Below, one piece after another: positions 25,325-37,880 of a stretch of DNA of 64,000 bases (within the stretch, counting starts at the first letter, position 1; the number at the start of each line of letters is the position of its first letter). The position numbers were made by a program, and so were the translations under genes. The stretch comes from Phallus indusiatus (lineage: Eukaryota > Basidiomycota > Agaricomycetes > Phallales > Phallaceae). The notes under the pieces are model-generated. The model was not told where the DNA came from, did no database searches, and was given only the letters and a program-made list of their open reading frames with translations. The DNA lies in contig JAQFWX010000080.1 of the NCBI GenBank assembly GCA_027605045.1, positions 100,680-164,679 of the forward strand. The letters run 5' to 3'.

Positions 25325-27616
25325 TCATTCAATCATATCTTTCGTCCCAGAAGACCAATCTTTGGTGATATTAGGGTAATAATAAGGATCCAATTCTTCT
25401 TCGACCGGATCGACATGATGTCGATCAACCTCCATCTGTGCACGATCATATTTTCGGATGCTTTCGTAGGCCTCTTTCTCGTTGAACCCATCAGACCACG
25501 CACACACCAGATCGTCTGCTAAATCCTTCAACCCATCGAACGGCGGCTCATTTGGGATATCCCATGGGAAAGGATACTGTTTCAGCTGCGTCGTCGCATT
25601 CAATAATGACTGGCGAGAATGGCGAAGAGCCGAATCGTTAGCGTGGAGTAGTGAAAATAAATGTTGACGCATTTTGATGATACTTTGATGTGTATGAAGG
25701 AGAGCGCGGAATTGGTGTACGGATTCGTGGAGTTTCTCGTCCCCACTTCCAGCAGGGCGTGGTAGTTCTCTTAAAGAGCATGAGCGCAATTGTGGAATTA
25801 TAGCTCTTTCCAGGTCATCTTTATCGTTATCTTCATAACCGGGGGAAATTGATCCTTCGGGGGAGAAGGCCGGTCTAAGAGTATATGGACGTTCGGAATC
25901 ACCAGATTCCTGTTCGCCAGCCTGAGTATTACTGGAAGAGAGGAGGGTTGTTCTGTCGTTACGACTATATGTTCTCAACGAGCTTCGACGATGGATCGCT
26001 GAGATGGAACTTTCCCTTAGGACACTTGCGAGAGAGCCACCCTCAATTCGGCTATCCGAGAGGTGAAGTTGATCATTAAAATTCGACCGAGATGAGGGAG
26101 ATACCAATTCGTCCGGGAAGGTGTCAACATTTTGAACTTCCGGATCATCTTGGAATTCCATGTTTTGACTGGGGGATACCTGTTCCTGATCTGAAACGTC
26201 TTTGTCAATATCAAGACCAGGTCCGGGAGTCCTCGGAGTCGGTGTAGCGACTACGTCGTTGTCGTCGTCGTCTTCGTCCTGATGACGAGATGATATATCA
26301 GGGAGTTCTTGTTCGGTGGTTATGTGAGGCAAAGAAACCTGTCTAGTAACCTCCGCTGTCGATCGTAAACTCGGTTCGGTGACGTCTTTGGGTACTGATT
26401 CGGAGCTCCCTGTTGTAGTTTGCACAGTTTCCGACTGGGAAGTTTCCGAGGGCTCAATTTCGGGTGGCGTATCCGGAATTAAAGCGCCGTTAGCGAAGGA
26501 ACATGTCAACTGTCGGTACCCGCATCTGAAGCATGCGATCGATCCACCCTGCGAATCAAACATGGTAATACAATCCTCATCAATCCTTTCACGAGCCACC
26601 GTTTGCTGGGTGCATCTCACGCATGTGACAGGCTGACGGTGAATAATATTTCGTTTCAAGTATCCAATAGCTCGCTCCCGCATTGTTGAAGTTAAATGTC
26701 GCCAAGGTAGACCTCGGATTTTTGGATCGACCAAATTTGCATGTTTGTCGTGTGGCAAGCTGAGTCGGGGGCGTTTGCGTTTTAGAGGTTCGTTAGGCGA
26801 GAGAGAGCGCCTTTCGGAACGCTCAGAAGAGTCTTTACTGGACGAGGACTGCGCTGGTTGTACCCCAGATAGTCGAGTTGATCGTCGCGGATTGGCTGGA
26901 GTGGACTCTGCAGACGGCGCGGTCGTGCTCTTTGTCGCCCGAGGGGTCATAGTTGTGCGCATGTGATGCAGATCCTTGTACATTGCCTTTAAACCAGGAT
27001 CTAGACGAGTTCGGGGAGAGAAAGATTCTTTACGAGGGTCACCGCGAGATAAATGATATAATAAAGTTTCATGAGAGATCGAATTAGAATTCTTGAGACG
27101 CTTACTTATACGTCTTCTGGTCTTTGAAGATTTACGATTTGTTAGCTTGGCGGAAGAGAACGCTCGAGGTGAGTCATCTTGGGGAGGATCGGAATCCACG
27201 CTTGAGGTTTCTTGGGTGAACCAAGAAGACACATCCGCTAGATTTCCTTCTTTCTCTAATATGTGGTTCGATGCAAGTATTTCCTTCTCCTTCAGTCTGA
27301 TTTTTGCGGGGGGTGTCCATCCGGATGGCGGAAAAGGCGGTAAATCGCCATTAATTTTGACTTCGGGGCTTTCGCTCGGCCTTGGGAGATACGTAGCGGA
27401 TGCATTCGAAAGGAGTGTTTTTGTTTGAATATAGACCCACTACACACGATATGGTATCATGATTTCAATTGAAAAGACACTATTACGTACCGAAGCCACG
27501 ATAATCCGTCGATTATCTTCATTTTCCAGCGTGATCAGCTCGTCGGCGTTGTGCTCGTTCAAGATATGGACCGCCTGAGCGAAACGATGTCGGATGTGTC
27601 GTAGAGAGATTGGCAT
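25325..27616 (-). CDS. Large disordered protein with CxxC zinc-binding segment, unknown
   Basis: Two exons, 27491-27616 and 25325-27439, join in frame to about 746 residues starting MPISLRHIRHRFAQAVHILN. The first 80 residues look ordered (ELITLENEDNRRIIVASWVY). The middle is Ser/Arg-rich with basic clusters (RKSSKTRRRISKRLK; PLKRKRPRLSL) that read as nuclear localisation signals. About residues 270-330 hold VTCVRCTQQT and ACFRCGYRQLTC, two CxxC pairs roughly 35 residues apart that could bind zinc. A long acidic/Ser-rich linker follows. The C terminus is helical and ends PYYYPNITKDWSSGTKDMIE. A nuclear, DNA- or chromatin-related role is an inference; no named domain is recognised. Confidence 0.75.
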
Positions 27617-28547
27617 AATTGTAGGTTTCGATTAGGATAAAAGAGGTTGATGAATCGAAGTGGTATATTCGAACGTCGAGCGAGTCCACATGAAGGGGCT
27701 GTGCGCTTACAACCACGTTTTTTTTTCACAGAGGGGAAGATTCAAAAGATTATCACACGGTCCAAGTCACGTGCCTTCCGTCAACCACTTGGCCATCCGG
27801 TGATTCCATACCGGCTAGAAATCGAGAATTCAAATCATTCAATTGTTGGGATGTAAATATTTACACGAAGAATATGAAGCTACCGTGAACTTTGTCCAAA
27901 TTAAGCGTTGGCGAGTGTAGCGAGTGAGGGTTGGATTGTCACTTCAGCTCTGATCTTCTGTTTTTTTTGTTCTTATCAGCATTGGGAAGTACACTGTTTT
28001 CACCCTAGATAAATTTGCTGCACTGCCCTGGCGGAGCATGGCTGCGAATGGGAGACGCCTTACTCTTAGTCGTCGAAGAGTCGTTTCAGGATCAGCATTA
28101 TGATCGTTTTAATATTCATTTTGGTATTAGCTCAGGGCGCATACTCGAACGTCTTCAATGAAAAGAACCTGTCCGACTTTGTGACTTACTCCAAATTACA
28201 AGAACGGCGACGCCAAATTCCGCCTGATTCAGCAAAGCTGTTCTGCAAAATGGCCCTCTCAGTTGGGTTAAATTTCATGGTTTATTGTAGAACATTTTTC
28301 ATAAGGCAAGACGTTTAGGTTCTTGTCACTATGTATGTCATACCCTTACGGAACTCTCTCGTCCTTTGAAAAAGTAGCCTGTGAGTATACCAGGATATAA
28401 GAGAACGATTGTCTCGATCAATATCTTTACTGATACCCAAGATCCATGACATCTGGCGGTCGAATAGATATTTTGAATAAGGAGTGATCAATTCTAGTTT
28501 GACAACTGAACTTGACTGGCAAAATATCACGGAAGTCGATTATGACT
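27617..28547. other. Intergenic region, possible short secreted ORF
   Basis: This holds the shared upstream space of the minus-strand CxxC gene and the 3' side of the ELP5 gene. One plus-strand frame (28100-28318, 72 residues) begins with a signal-peptide-like MIVLIFILVLAQGAYS, but nothing else supports it as a gene. No repeats or RNA genes are seen. Confidence 0.4.
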
Positions 28548-29865
28548 TCAGATGTCTAAGTCATCGTCAGGATCGTCTTCATCAATGTCGTCATCGGAAT
28601 CGGGTTCGTAGTATATCGTTGATTGAACAAGAGGGTTTCCTAGGGACGACATTCAAAAAATGTGACAAGAAACTGAGTAGGATTGTTTACCTTCATGCGC
28701 ATACGGCAAAGGGACTCGAGCTCGCTCGGATTGCTGTTTTTCCGTGAGGACAACATTGAAGGGTAAATTGAGGTCTCGAGCTAAATCGGCAGCAGCGTGT
28801 GTTAAAGGGGGAGAAGGCGCATTTCCGGACACCTAATTAAAACAATGCGATCAAAAATAGGTCTTGGTTTTCCTTTTTTTTGTTGGACGTACATCTACAG
28901 CGCCACCTGCTTTCCATACAGGCTTTAACTCAGGTAGGTCAGCAAGCTGCACAAATTGACCATTACCCAGCCATCCCTCTATCGTTCGGTCGACAGTGTG
29001 TCGTCCACTTGGGTGGCGCGAAACAATATCTACGATTAGGCTGCCGTCCGTCCATCCATTACCCTCAGAGCCCCATATCATAGCTTCCACTTCAATAGCT
29101 GACGCTCTAGTGGAGATTCCAGTAAACAAAGACCAGAATTTTGCGGAAGAATGCTGCGGATGTGAAGGGGGGTATGCAAAATATGATTCGATTAGGTGTG
29201 CGATAAATCGAGGAGGGTGAAGGGTCATATGTGTGAGAGATGGGGAAAATGAAGGCGGAAGAATCAGAGGGAGAAGCGGGGATGCAGTTGGGATATGTGT
29301 TAATAACATGGATGGTGCTATCAAATAACCATTAAGTAAACTATGTTTGAGATGCTCAAGTCTGAAAGACGTACAAGGATGTTTTAAAAGCTCCGTAAGC
29401 CATTGCTTGAGTGTTTCATACGTTCGAGAGGGGAAGTTAGCATCTATATCTTCAAGTAGTGTATGTGGAGAATCAATGTAGAATGTTAAAGGCTTATTGC
29501 TTTCTAAATGAGAATTAACAGAAATCGTATACCGATAATAGAGAAGACGTACCAAGCTTTAATATTCGATCAATCTCTTTTATGTTATCATTCAGCGATG
29601 CGCTGTTTAATGTATATCCAGGTATATTATTCGTCCAATCAATAACAGTTACTCTGCTATCGGCAAGCAGTTCGTTCGGGAGAATGTCTACGGGCGAATA
29701 CAAACAGCATAGACATACGAGACGCGCTTTCGGATTTGACCAGATCTGGGAGAGAATAGTTTGAGCAAAGGAAATCCACGGTATTCCTAGTGAGCTTTGT
29801 AGCAGCACAAATGTAGAAGGTAATTTATTCGGCACGTTCGTCGACGACAGCAGCGAATTCGACAT
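28548..29865 (-). CDS. ELP5: Elongator complex protein 5
   Basis: Elp5 belongs to the Elp4-5-6 RecA-like ring of Elongator, which helps modify wobble uridines in tRNA. Four exons join in frame: 29553-29865, 28893-29503, 28691-28832 and 28548-28639, giving 385 residues. The N-terminal part resembles the RecA-fold half (FVLLQSSLGIPWISFAQTIL; ARLVCLCCLYSPVDILP; VTVIDWTN). The best diagnostic is the acidic C terminus, QSTIYYEPDSDDDIDEDDPD followed by DDLDI and the stop. This short Asp-rich end, preceded by a loop like NLPFNVVLTEKQQSERARV, is typical of Elp5. The first ATG of the frame (MSNSLLSS) is used. ELP5 and the next gene are divergent, separated by about 210 bp. Confidence 0.85.
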
Positions 29866-30079
29866 CGTCGCCAATTGACATTCGATTGGACGACTCCGAC
29901 GCTCGCTTGTAATTGTGACACATCTGCGTGACACGCGAAACGTTTTTTTTTTTTCGAACTCAGCCCTCTTTTTTAAATCCAGAAAATTTACTTGCTCGCT
30001 TGCAGTTCACTGAGTCTTTTACACTCTCAACCACTACATTGTATCACTTTCCTCTCCGTTTCTTTTGTCAACCACCATC

Positions 30080-31115
30080 ATGCCCATCGATCTCCCTAAA
30101 CTCGAAGAGCACCTCCTCTCCCGCTCTTACGTTGAAGGGTAAGTAATTACCTTATACAAGATGTCGATTGGAAGACGGATGGATTCGTCGATTTCAAATC
30201 CAACGACATACCTTTTTCTTTTTGATGTGATGAATAAAATGCTATGGTCCGTGTTTCCAAGCAAGAACGATTAGACACCGTTCGTCCAAATATGCCGAAA
30301 ACCTTTTTACCTAGCTTTCTGATCACCATCCACGTGTTTTCTAACTACGCATTTGACTTGAGTTTAATCCACCCTTTTCTAGTTACACTGCATCCCAAGC
30401 TGACGTAAAAGTCTACACTGGTCTTTCATCGGCCCCCGACGCGGCAACATACCCCAACACCGCTAGGTGGTACAAACACATCAAATCCTACCAGGCTGAA
30501 TTCAAGTCTCTTCCCGGCTCTTCTAGTGCTGGAGCAGCGTTTGAGACAGCTGCTCCTGCTGCCGCTGAGGAAGAGGAAGATATCGATCTCTTCGGTTCAG
30601 ACGAGGAGGCTGATGCCGAGGCTGAACGTATCAAAGCTGAGCGTTTGGCCGCGTACAACGCCAAGAAAGCTAGCAAGCCTAAGACTATTGCTAAGGTATG
30701 TCTTTTCTTCCTGTTTCTATGTTTGTCTAGTGAAATTTACCTCCTATGCAGTCCGTCGTTACGTTGGAGGTTAAACCCTGGGATGATGAGACCGATATGG
30801 TCGCGTTGGAGGCCTCTGTCCGCTCTATTGAGCAAGATGGTCTCGTCTGGGGTGGTTCTCAACTAGTAGCTGTCGGATTCGGGATCAAGAAATTGCAAAT
30901 CAACTTGGTCATTGGTACGTTCAAATGTGCTGTATACCCTTGGCCTTGATTAATTGCGCATAACAGAGGACGAAAAGGTCTCTTTGGACGAACTGCAAGA
31001 GAAGATTGCCGAGTTTGAAGACTACGTTCAAAGCACCGATGTCGCAGCTATGCAAAGTATGTCGATCTGAGCTGTCCTTGCGTGTAATCACTAACGTTGT
31101 TTTATAGAACTATAG
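30080..31115 (+). CDS. EFB1: Translation elongation factor 1-beta
   Basis: This is the guanine-nucleotide exchange subunit of eEF1B, which recharges eEF1A with GTP. Five exons (30080-30138, 30383-30695, 30752-30914, 30967-31056, 31108-31115) give 210 residues; the last exon encodes only the final two residues. The N-terminal GST-like part has [19 protein letters not shown]. The acidic linker is [20 protein letters not shown]. The exchange domain reads [20 protein letters not shown], then [20 protein letters not shown] and ends DVAAMQKL, matching the family throughout. The leader is pyrimidine-rich, as for many translation-factor genes. The first intron (30139-30382) is the longest. Confidence 0.97.
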
Positions 31116-32309
31116 AATGGTAGTGTATAACAACGATGTATTCTGAAGCTTGTATAGAATTGATAAGATTAGAAGTGTATGAGATGTGTCAAATGGTTCG
31201 AAAAATATCCGCGTTGGCACGCATATGAACGTATCACTAAGCATGTCATCTAAATCCTTTGCAATCTTAAAGATTGCTTTCCTCCACATTTCTAAGCTAT
31301 AAGTTCTTGTTGGACCACATACATGACAGAAAGATTACAAATAGTAATTGTACCCTGCGGCCTAACGTCATAACTGTTAGGACCTAATTAGTGCTTCCTG
31401 CAAGGCCCAATATCAATCAATCCAGATTTCGTCCTTTCAGTATGAGCTAATGTAGGACACTTTGGCCCCATCAGGTGATGTGGAAGTGAATTGATAATTA
31501 ATATCAGGTTGATGCTCCATGGCTTTTGGTCTTCTCGGAAGATTTAAGGTCACTATCAGCCAATGCGGGCGTCCTTGGATTCACATAGTTCAATGGAAGA
31601 TGTATTCCACCTGAGTAAAAAGTCCACAATAGAATCGTGACGATTGAGTCCAAATATCAAGCTAACATTCATTTTAGCGAGTTTCAGCTGAGAGTTTCGT
31701 CGCAGCGCATATATATCGCGCATTCATTTAACTGGTTGACTCAGCAGGCTTGACGACTTCTTTTCTATTCACCTTCGTGCATGGCACATACTAATCACGT
31801 TGCAATTTTGTACCAACCTTACCAATCAACGTTCCGAATTAACACGACGATTTGCGAGTTCGGAGCTTTACTAATTTCGGAGTGGCGGTCGGAACCATGT
31901 ATGAAACCCGACAGTATAATAATCTAAGACCAAAAATACAAACAAGAGCTTCACTGTTTCAAGAGCAGATGCATCTTGCAATTGAGAGGTATAGATTTAG
32001 AGACGTTGTAAACCCCGTTACTATATGGCTGGTTTCTCAGGCCAGATTATTATCAGGAAGGAAGAAAGGAATCTCGCCACGATACAGCGGAATATCCACA
32101 CGTAGGTTGACGGACCTTTAGTCATCTAAAATACTGATATCAAATTGTTTCGCTGAATAAGTTTCATCCGATGGGAAAATTAGAAGTTTTCTGAGCTACC
32201 TTCATTCAGGCTAAGCGCGATGGCGTTATGATGTGTATAAAAAGACCACCAATTCATCACAAACGAGCACCTTCACACCAGAACCTTTCAAGTCAAATCG
32301 CAGTGAATC
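31116..32309. other. Intergenic region
   Basis: About 1.2 kb between EFB1 and the old-yellow-enzyme gene. It contains the EFB1 3' untranslated region and, at its right end, the promoter of the next gene. A plus-strand frame at 31852-32121 has no domain features and is not called. Confidence 0.5.
32236..32244 (+). promoter_or_regulatory. TATA box of the old-yellow-enzyme gene
   Basis: TATAAAAAG lies 66 bases before the ATG at 32310, a normal spacing for a fungal TATA promoter. A pyrimidine/A-rich leader with CAC-rich sequence follows. Confidence 0.55.
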
Positions 32310-33813
<1,504 letters not shown>

Positions 33814-34220
33814 AAGAGGATTCCCATCATTTTTGTAATATGTAAAGCAGTTCCATAGAGTATGATATATCAGAGCAATTCCATATGCACGAATCTAGCC
33901 GTCTAAAATGTTCGCGCCCAAGAGAGTATTTGGCATGCTAGTAAAAGACTGCCAGATGTCTGACGATATATTTTGCAAATGGAAGACAGTGGATAGCAAG
34001 ATTTGTCGTTATGCTAGATGCAGCTACGACTAGGGTGTACAAGGTACTCACGATTAACTTTAAGAAATCAAGTATGAGAACGGATTTGACTCAAAAATCT
34101 TGAGAACTGACATCGCTAAGAGAATAAAAGGATATTTTAAAGTTGCAGAATCGGAGTTTGAAAGTATATGAAAAAAAGGACATTACTAAGCAGAGCCTTG
34201 GTTCGACGACGAACACCGTA

Positions 34221-36271
34221 ATGTCCTCCCCCAAGCGGTCCGTTTCGCCAGACGGTGAACAATCTACATCAGCACCAAAAAGACCACGCGTCTCACCTGC
34301 GAGTCAATCTCGAGGTAATGCCACCGTTCCCGGCTCCGACGACACTGAGCAAGGTGTACCATCAACCAACGAAGGGCGACGCGAAAATGGCAATGAAGAC
34401 GGCGCGGACGTGTCCATGAACGAGGGGGCCGAGGAAGAAAATGAATCTGGAGAAGAGAATGATGAGGAGGATCCTGCCCAAATTGAGGCCAACAGGTTAA
34501 AACTTGAAGATCAAGCGCGGAAATATCTCATAGCACAAACGCACGAGGTCATCATACCATCATATTCTGCGTGGTTTGACATGTCAAAAATACACCCAGT
34601 CGAACGGAGAAGTCTTCCAGAATTTTTCAATTCAAGAAACCGATCAAAAACGCCGTCTATCTACAAAGATTATCGGGATTTTATGATTAATACCTACAGG
34701 CTTCGTCCTTCCGAATATCTTACTGTCACCGCTTGTAGACGAAACTTGGCCGGAGATGTGTGCGCTATTATGCGTGTCCATGCATTTTTGGAACAGTGGG
34801 GCTTGATCAACTATCAGGTAATGACTCGGCGTTATTGCTCCCCACTTAACGTATATTCGACATTGACTAATGTCTATCTTTACTTTACCTATGTGCTTGC
34901 TTCTTACAGATTGATCCAGAAACGCGACCCGCTGCTTTGGGGCCTCCATTCACTGGACATTTCAGAGTCATTCTGGATACGCCGCGCGGTCTACAGTCTC
35001 TTCATCCCGGAACCCGGCCTTCAGCTCAAAACGGTATTGCAGGCGCGTCTGCAAAGCCACATGCTCCTCTCGCACCTGGTCCCCTTGAAATCCGTACAAA
35101 CATCTACCAGACAACGGCAAAAGCGTCACGATCTATCTCTGAAGCTGAGGCCGCCAATCTTACTGCCCAAGTCGACACAAGTGGACGATCCATAAGCTAT
35201 TCCTGCGATACTTGCGGTGTAGATTGTACTGCAGTACGATACCACTCCCTCAAAGTCAAGAACTTTGAGTTATGCCCACCTTGCTATCTTGATGGACGTT
35301 TTCCCTCAAGCATGTTCAGTGGTGATTTCGTAAAACTTACTTCTGCCAACGCATCCGCTGGACTATCAACCGACGAAGATGACTGGTCAGACCAGGAGAT
35401 ATTGCTGTTGCTCGAGGGTGTAGAAATGTTTGAGGATGACTGGTCAGCCATCGAGGAACACGTGGGAACCCGCACCGCTCATCAATGTATTCGCAAATTC
35501 TTGGAACTCCCTATTGAAGATCCCTTCTTGGAACGGGAATCAGAAGCACTCATGGGACCATTACGCTATGCTCGAGTACCATTTGAAAAAGCGGACAATC
35601 CCGTAATGAGCGTGGTTGCCTTTTTAGCCGGCGTAGTTCCCTCAGGCCCTGCAGCAGACGCTGCGAAGACCGCGTTAAAAGAATTGACAGATGAGCCTGA
35701 AACAAAAGCCAAAGAAAAGGGAACGGTTGATGGAGCTCCCGATGTTGAAATGGCTGATAATCACAAGGCGACCGATGTCATTGCACCCAAGTTAGAATCT
35801 TCGCCTGGCGTCAGCGGAGAAAATGAAAAACCGATTGCACGTTCCCGCGCGGCTCGTGCTGCAGATCTTGCTTTCAAAGCTTGTTCTCGTGCTGCATCAA
35901 CTGTTGTTTCGGACGAAGAAGCTCATATACGTTCTACTTTGACGAAGCTAGTTCAATTGACCCTTACGAAGCTTGAGCTTAAAATGACCCACTTTGACGA
36001 GATGGAGGAACTGCTGGAAGAAGAACGCCGTAATCTGGAGACATCTCGCGTGGCGCTTGTGGCTGAAAGACAGAACATTAAGCGTGTCTTGGAGAACATT
36101 CGTTCAGAGATGGCTAGGAATGGATCGGCGGCTACATTACCACCTGACGCTTATCAGTCCGCGGTGGATGCTGGGAGCCAAGGTACTAAAGTGGTCCCCG
36201 TTGCTCCTGACATGCCGCTTCAGGGTGAGATGGGGCCAATCTCTGAGGGCACTTACCAACAGCTTACATAA
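34221..36271 (+). CDS. SWI3/RSC8-like chromatin-remodelling subunit
   Basis: A core scaffold subunit of SWI/SNF-type remodelling complexes, nuclear. Two exons, 34221-34817 and 34910-36271, give 652 residues. An acidic disordered N terminus is followed by a SWIRM domain (about residues 105-200: [20 protein letters not shown], then [20 protein letters not shown] and [19 protein letters not shown]). Next is a ZZ-type zinc module ([20 protein letters not shown] ... [13 protein letters not shown]). A SANT domain follows ([20 protein letters not shown] then [20 protein letters not shown]). The SWIRM-associated region and a coiled coil ([20 protein letters not shown]) close the protein. The domain order SWIRM-ZZ-SANT-coil is that of Swi3/Rsc8/SMARCC. 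No in-frame ATG precedes 34221. Which paralogue it is (Swi3 or Rsc8) is unclear. Confidence 0.93.
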
Positions 36272-37119
36272 AGCGGACAAGTGCCTCTCATCTAATCTTG
36301 TTGAAGTTACTAGGTAATGTGACCCTTCTCTATCTCTTCGTCTTGTTTTTCTTCTTTGATCTCATCGATTTTCAAATTAGGGGTTTGTCGATATATTCGA
36401 TTCTTAAGATGTACCGAATTTCTTATATAAAAGAGGTTGTATGAACAATGTGATCCTTTGTAATTTCAGCTCTTCTTTGCACAATTACTAGTTTTAATCA
36501 GCTGGTCATACATCAACATGTCTTCATCGTGACCGTCCGCCCTGCAAGCTACATGACAAATAGTGCATGTGGCATCAGGTCAAATTGACTTTTGGCAATG
36601 ATGTTGCGTGAGTAGTGCCCCCTCCGGCAAAGAACACGTACATCTTATTAAATATCCCGGAGTTTGCACCGATATTTTTATCCGATTTAGGCTTTCACCT
36701 GACTTTGGAAAGAAGCTGGTGGATTAAACTTTCGCCTAACATTTGTCATGGAAGACCAATGGTGGTCCCTAGAATTCGAAATCGAGAGCCTATTTTCCGT
36801 CGTGTGAGACAAAGTCGGCCTTGCGGCCGCAAGAATGTCTATTCATTCAAATAACTTTCCTCCATCGGAGACATTTCCCAATTCAAAATTTGCGCGCATA
36901 TGTCCCTCGTGACCGAATAATGGCTTACCAGCACGTTTCGCTTTGCAGTCTTTTATGTAATGTAAGTAACCACTAGAGCAGAAATTACGTGAAAACACGC
37001 ATATCACAACAAGATCGTTCGACACCTGTATTCGTTTGAATTTTTTTGAAATAAAAAAGCCCAAGACGATGGGAATACAAGGTTTGAAACAAATAACAAT
37101 AAAATGAAAATATATTCAG
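36272..37119. other. Intergenic region
   Basis: About 850 bp between the convergent SWI3-like and MAPEG genes. Nothing beyond the expected 3' untranslated regions is visible; short frames on both strands lack support. Confidence 0.5.
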
Positions 37120-37880
37120 TCATGTGCTCGCCGTAGACGCGGCATTTATTAGGAGCCCAAGCAGGCTACCCATCGCCAAAAGATGAGCAAGGCTACGGAG
37201 AGTTCCATACCCGGCCGCGTATGCAGGAATGTATAATATAGTCTTGGCAAAAGTCGTTAATAATAAGAAATTTATACACTTCTCCATGAGTCGTGGATCT
37301 GCGCCGTAATGAGGTAGTGCCAGAGTAATAGCAGCACACACGATGAAGGCTGAACAGTAACACTGTTATGAAGGGCAATTCAAACAATTTACCGTTAAGG
37401 TTCTTACCTGGAAAGATTTCAAGAAGATTATCATGCAACGCCGTCAAACGATGGGCAAGTCCCGTTAATCGTTCTTTCACAAGACGTGGTTCTGGTTTAA
37501 TAGTGAACAGGTGAGTAAACCAAGAAATCTGGCTCGAAAGAGAGCGGGGAATGCCCACCGTCATTTTTGTAACCTTCGGGATTTCCCAGAGCTGCACCAG
37601 TTAATGAAAGAGAAGCGGAAAATGTATAAGTCATGAAGAAGAAAAACGCGGTGATAGAGACAATGCGCTGAAAATCGTTTTGGGCATAATTGAGCAGTGG
37701 TGCCAGCGTATGGGAGACAATGCCATTCGGACGAGCTAGCAAGCTAGCTACGGGTATTTGAACCAACGTATTGATGATTACGGCTAGTGGAACACTAAAC
37801 AGATTGTTATTGAAAACTCAATGCGAAGAGACACAGACATACAAGTGCGCAATGGATTGTGGAGCATCGAAAATACCCAT
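37120..37880 (-). CDS. MAPEG-family membrane protein, with a frame break
   Basis: Resembles the MAPEG family (membrane-associated eicosanoid/glutathione metabolism), small four-helix proteins of the ER or mitochondrial membrane. Exon 1 is 37843-37880 (MGIFDAPQSIAHF), exon 2 37408-37794 and exon 3 37120-37349. The conserved part is the arginine/asparagine-containing stretch TGLAHRLTALHDNLLEIFP, continued after the intron as AFIVCAAITLALPHYGADPR and LYIPAYAAGYGTLRSLAHLL. The first half encodes two helices (AVIINTLVQIPVASLLA; ITAFFFFMTYTFSASLSL). Exon 2 contains one extra base: the frame of LGNPEGYKND does not continue into SLSSQISWFTHLF. The break lies at about 37540-37575, and no GT-AG pair resolves it. 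Either an assembly indel or a disabling mutation is possible. Confidence 0.65.

Noticed and set aside
28100..28318. Small secreted protein gene
   Set aside because: Signal-like start but no splice, promoter or conservation evidence; mentioned only as a possibility.
31852..32121. 89-codon frame upstream of the old yellow enzyme
   Set aside because: Overlaps the promoter region and shows no protein-like features.
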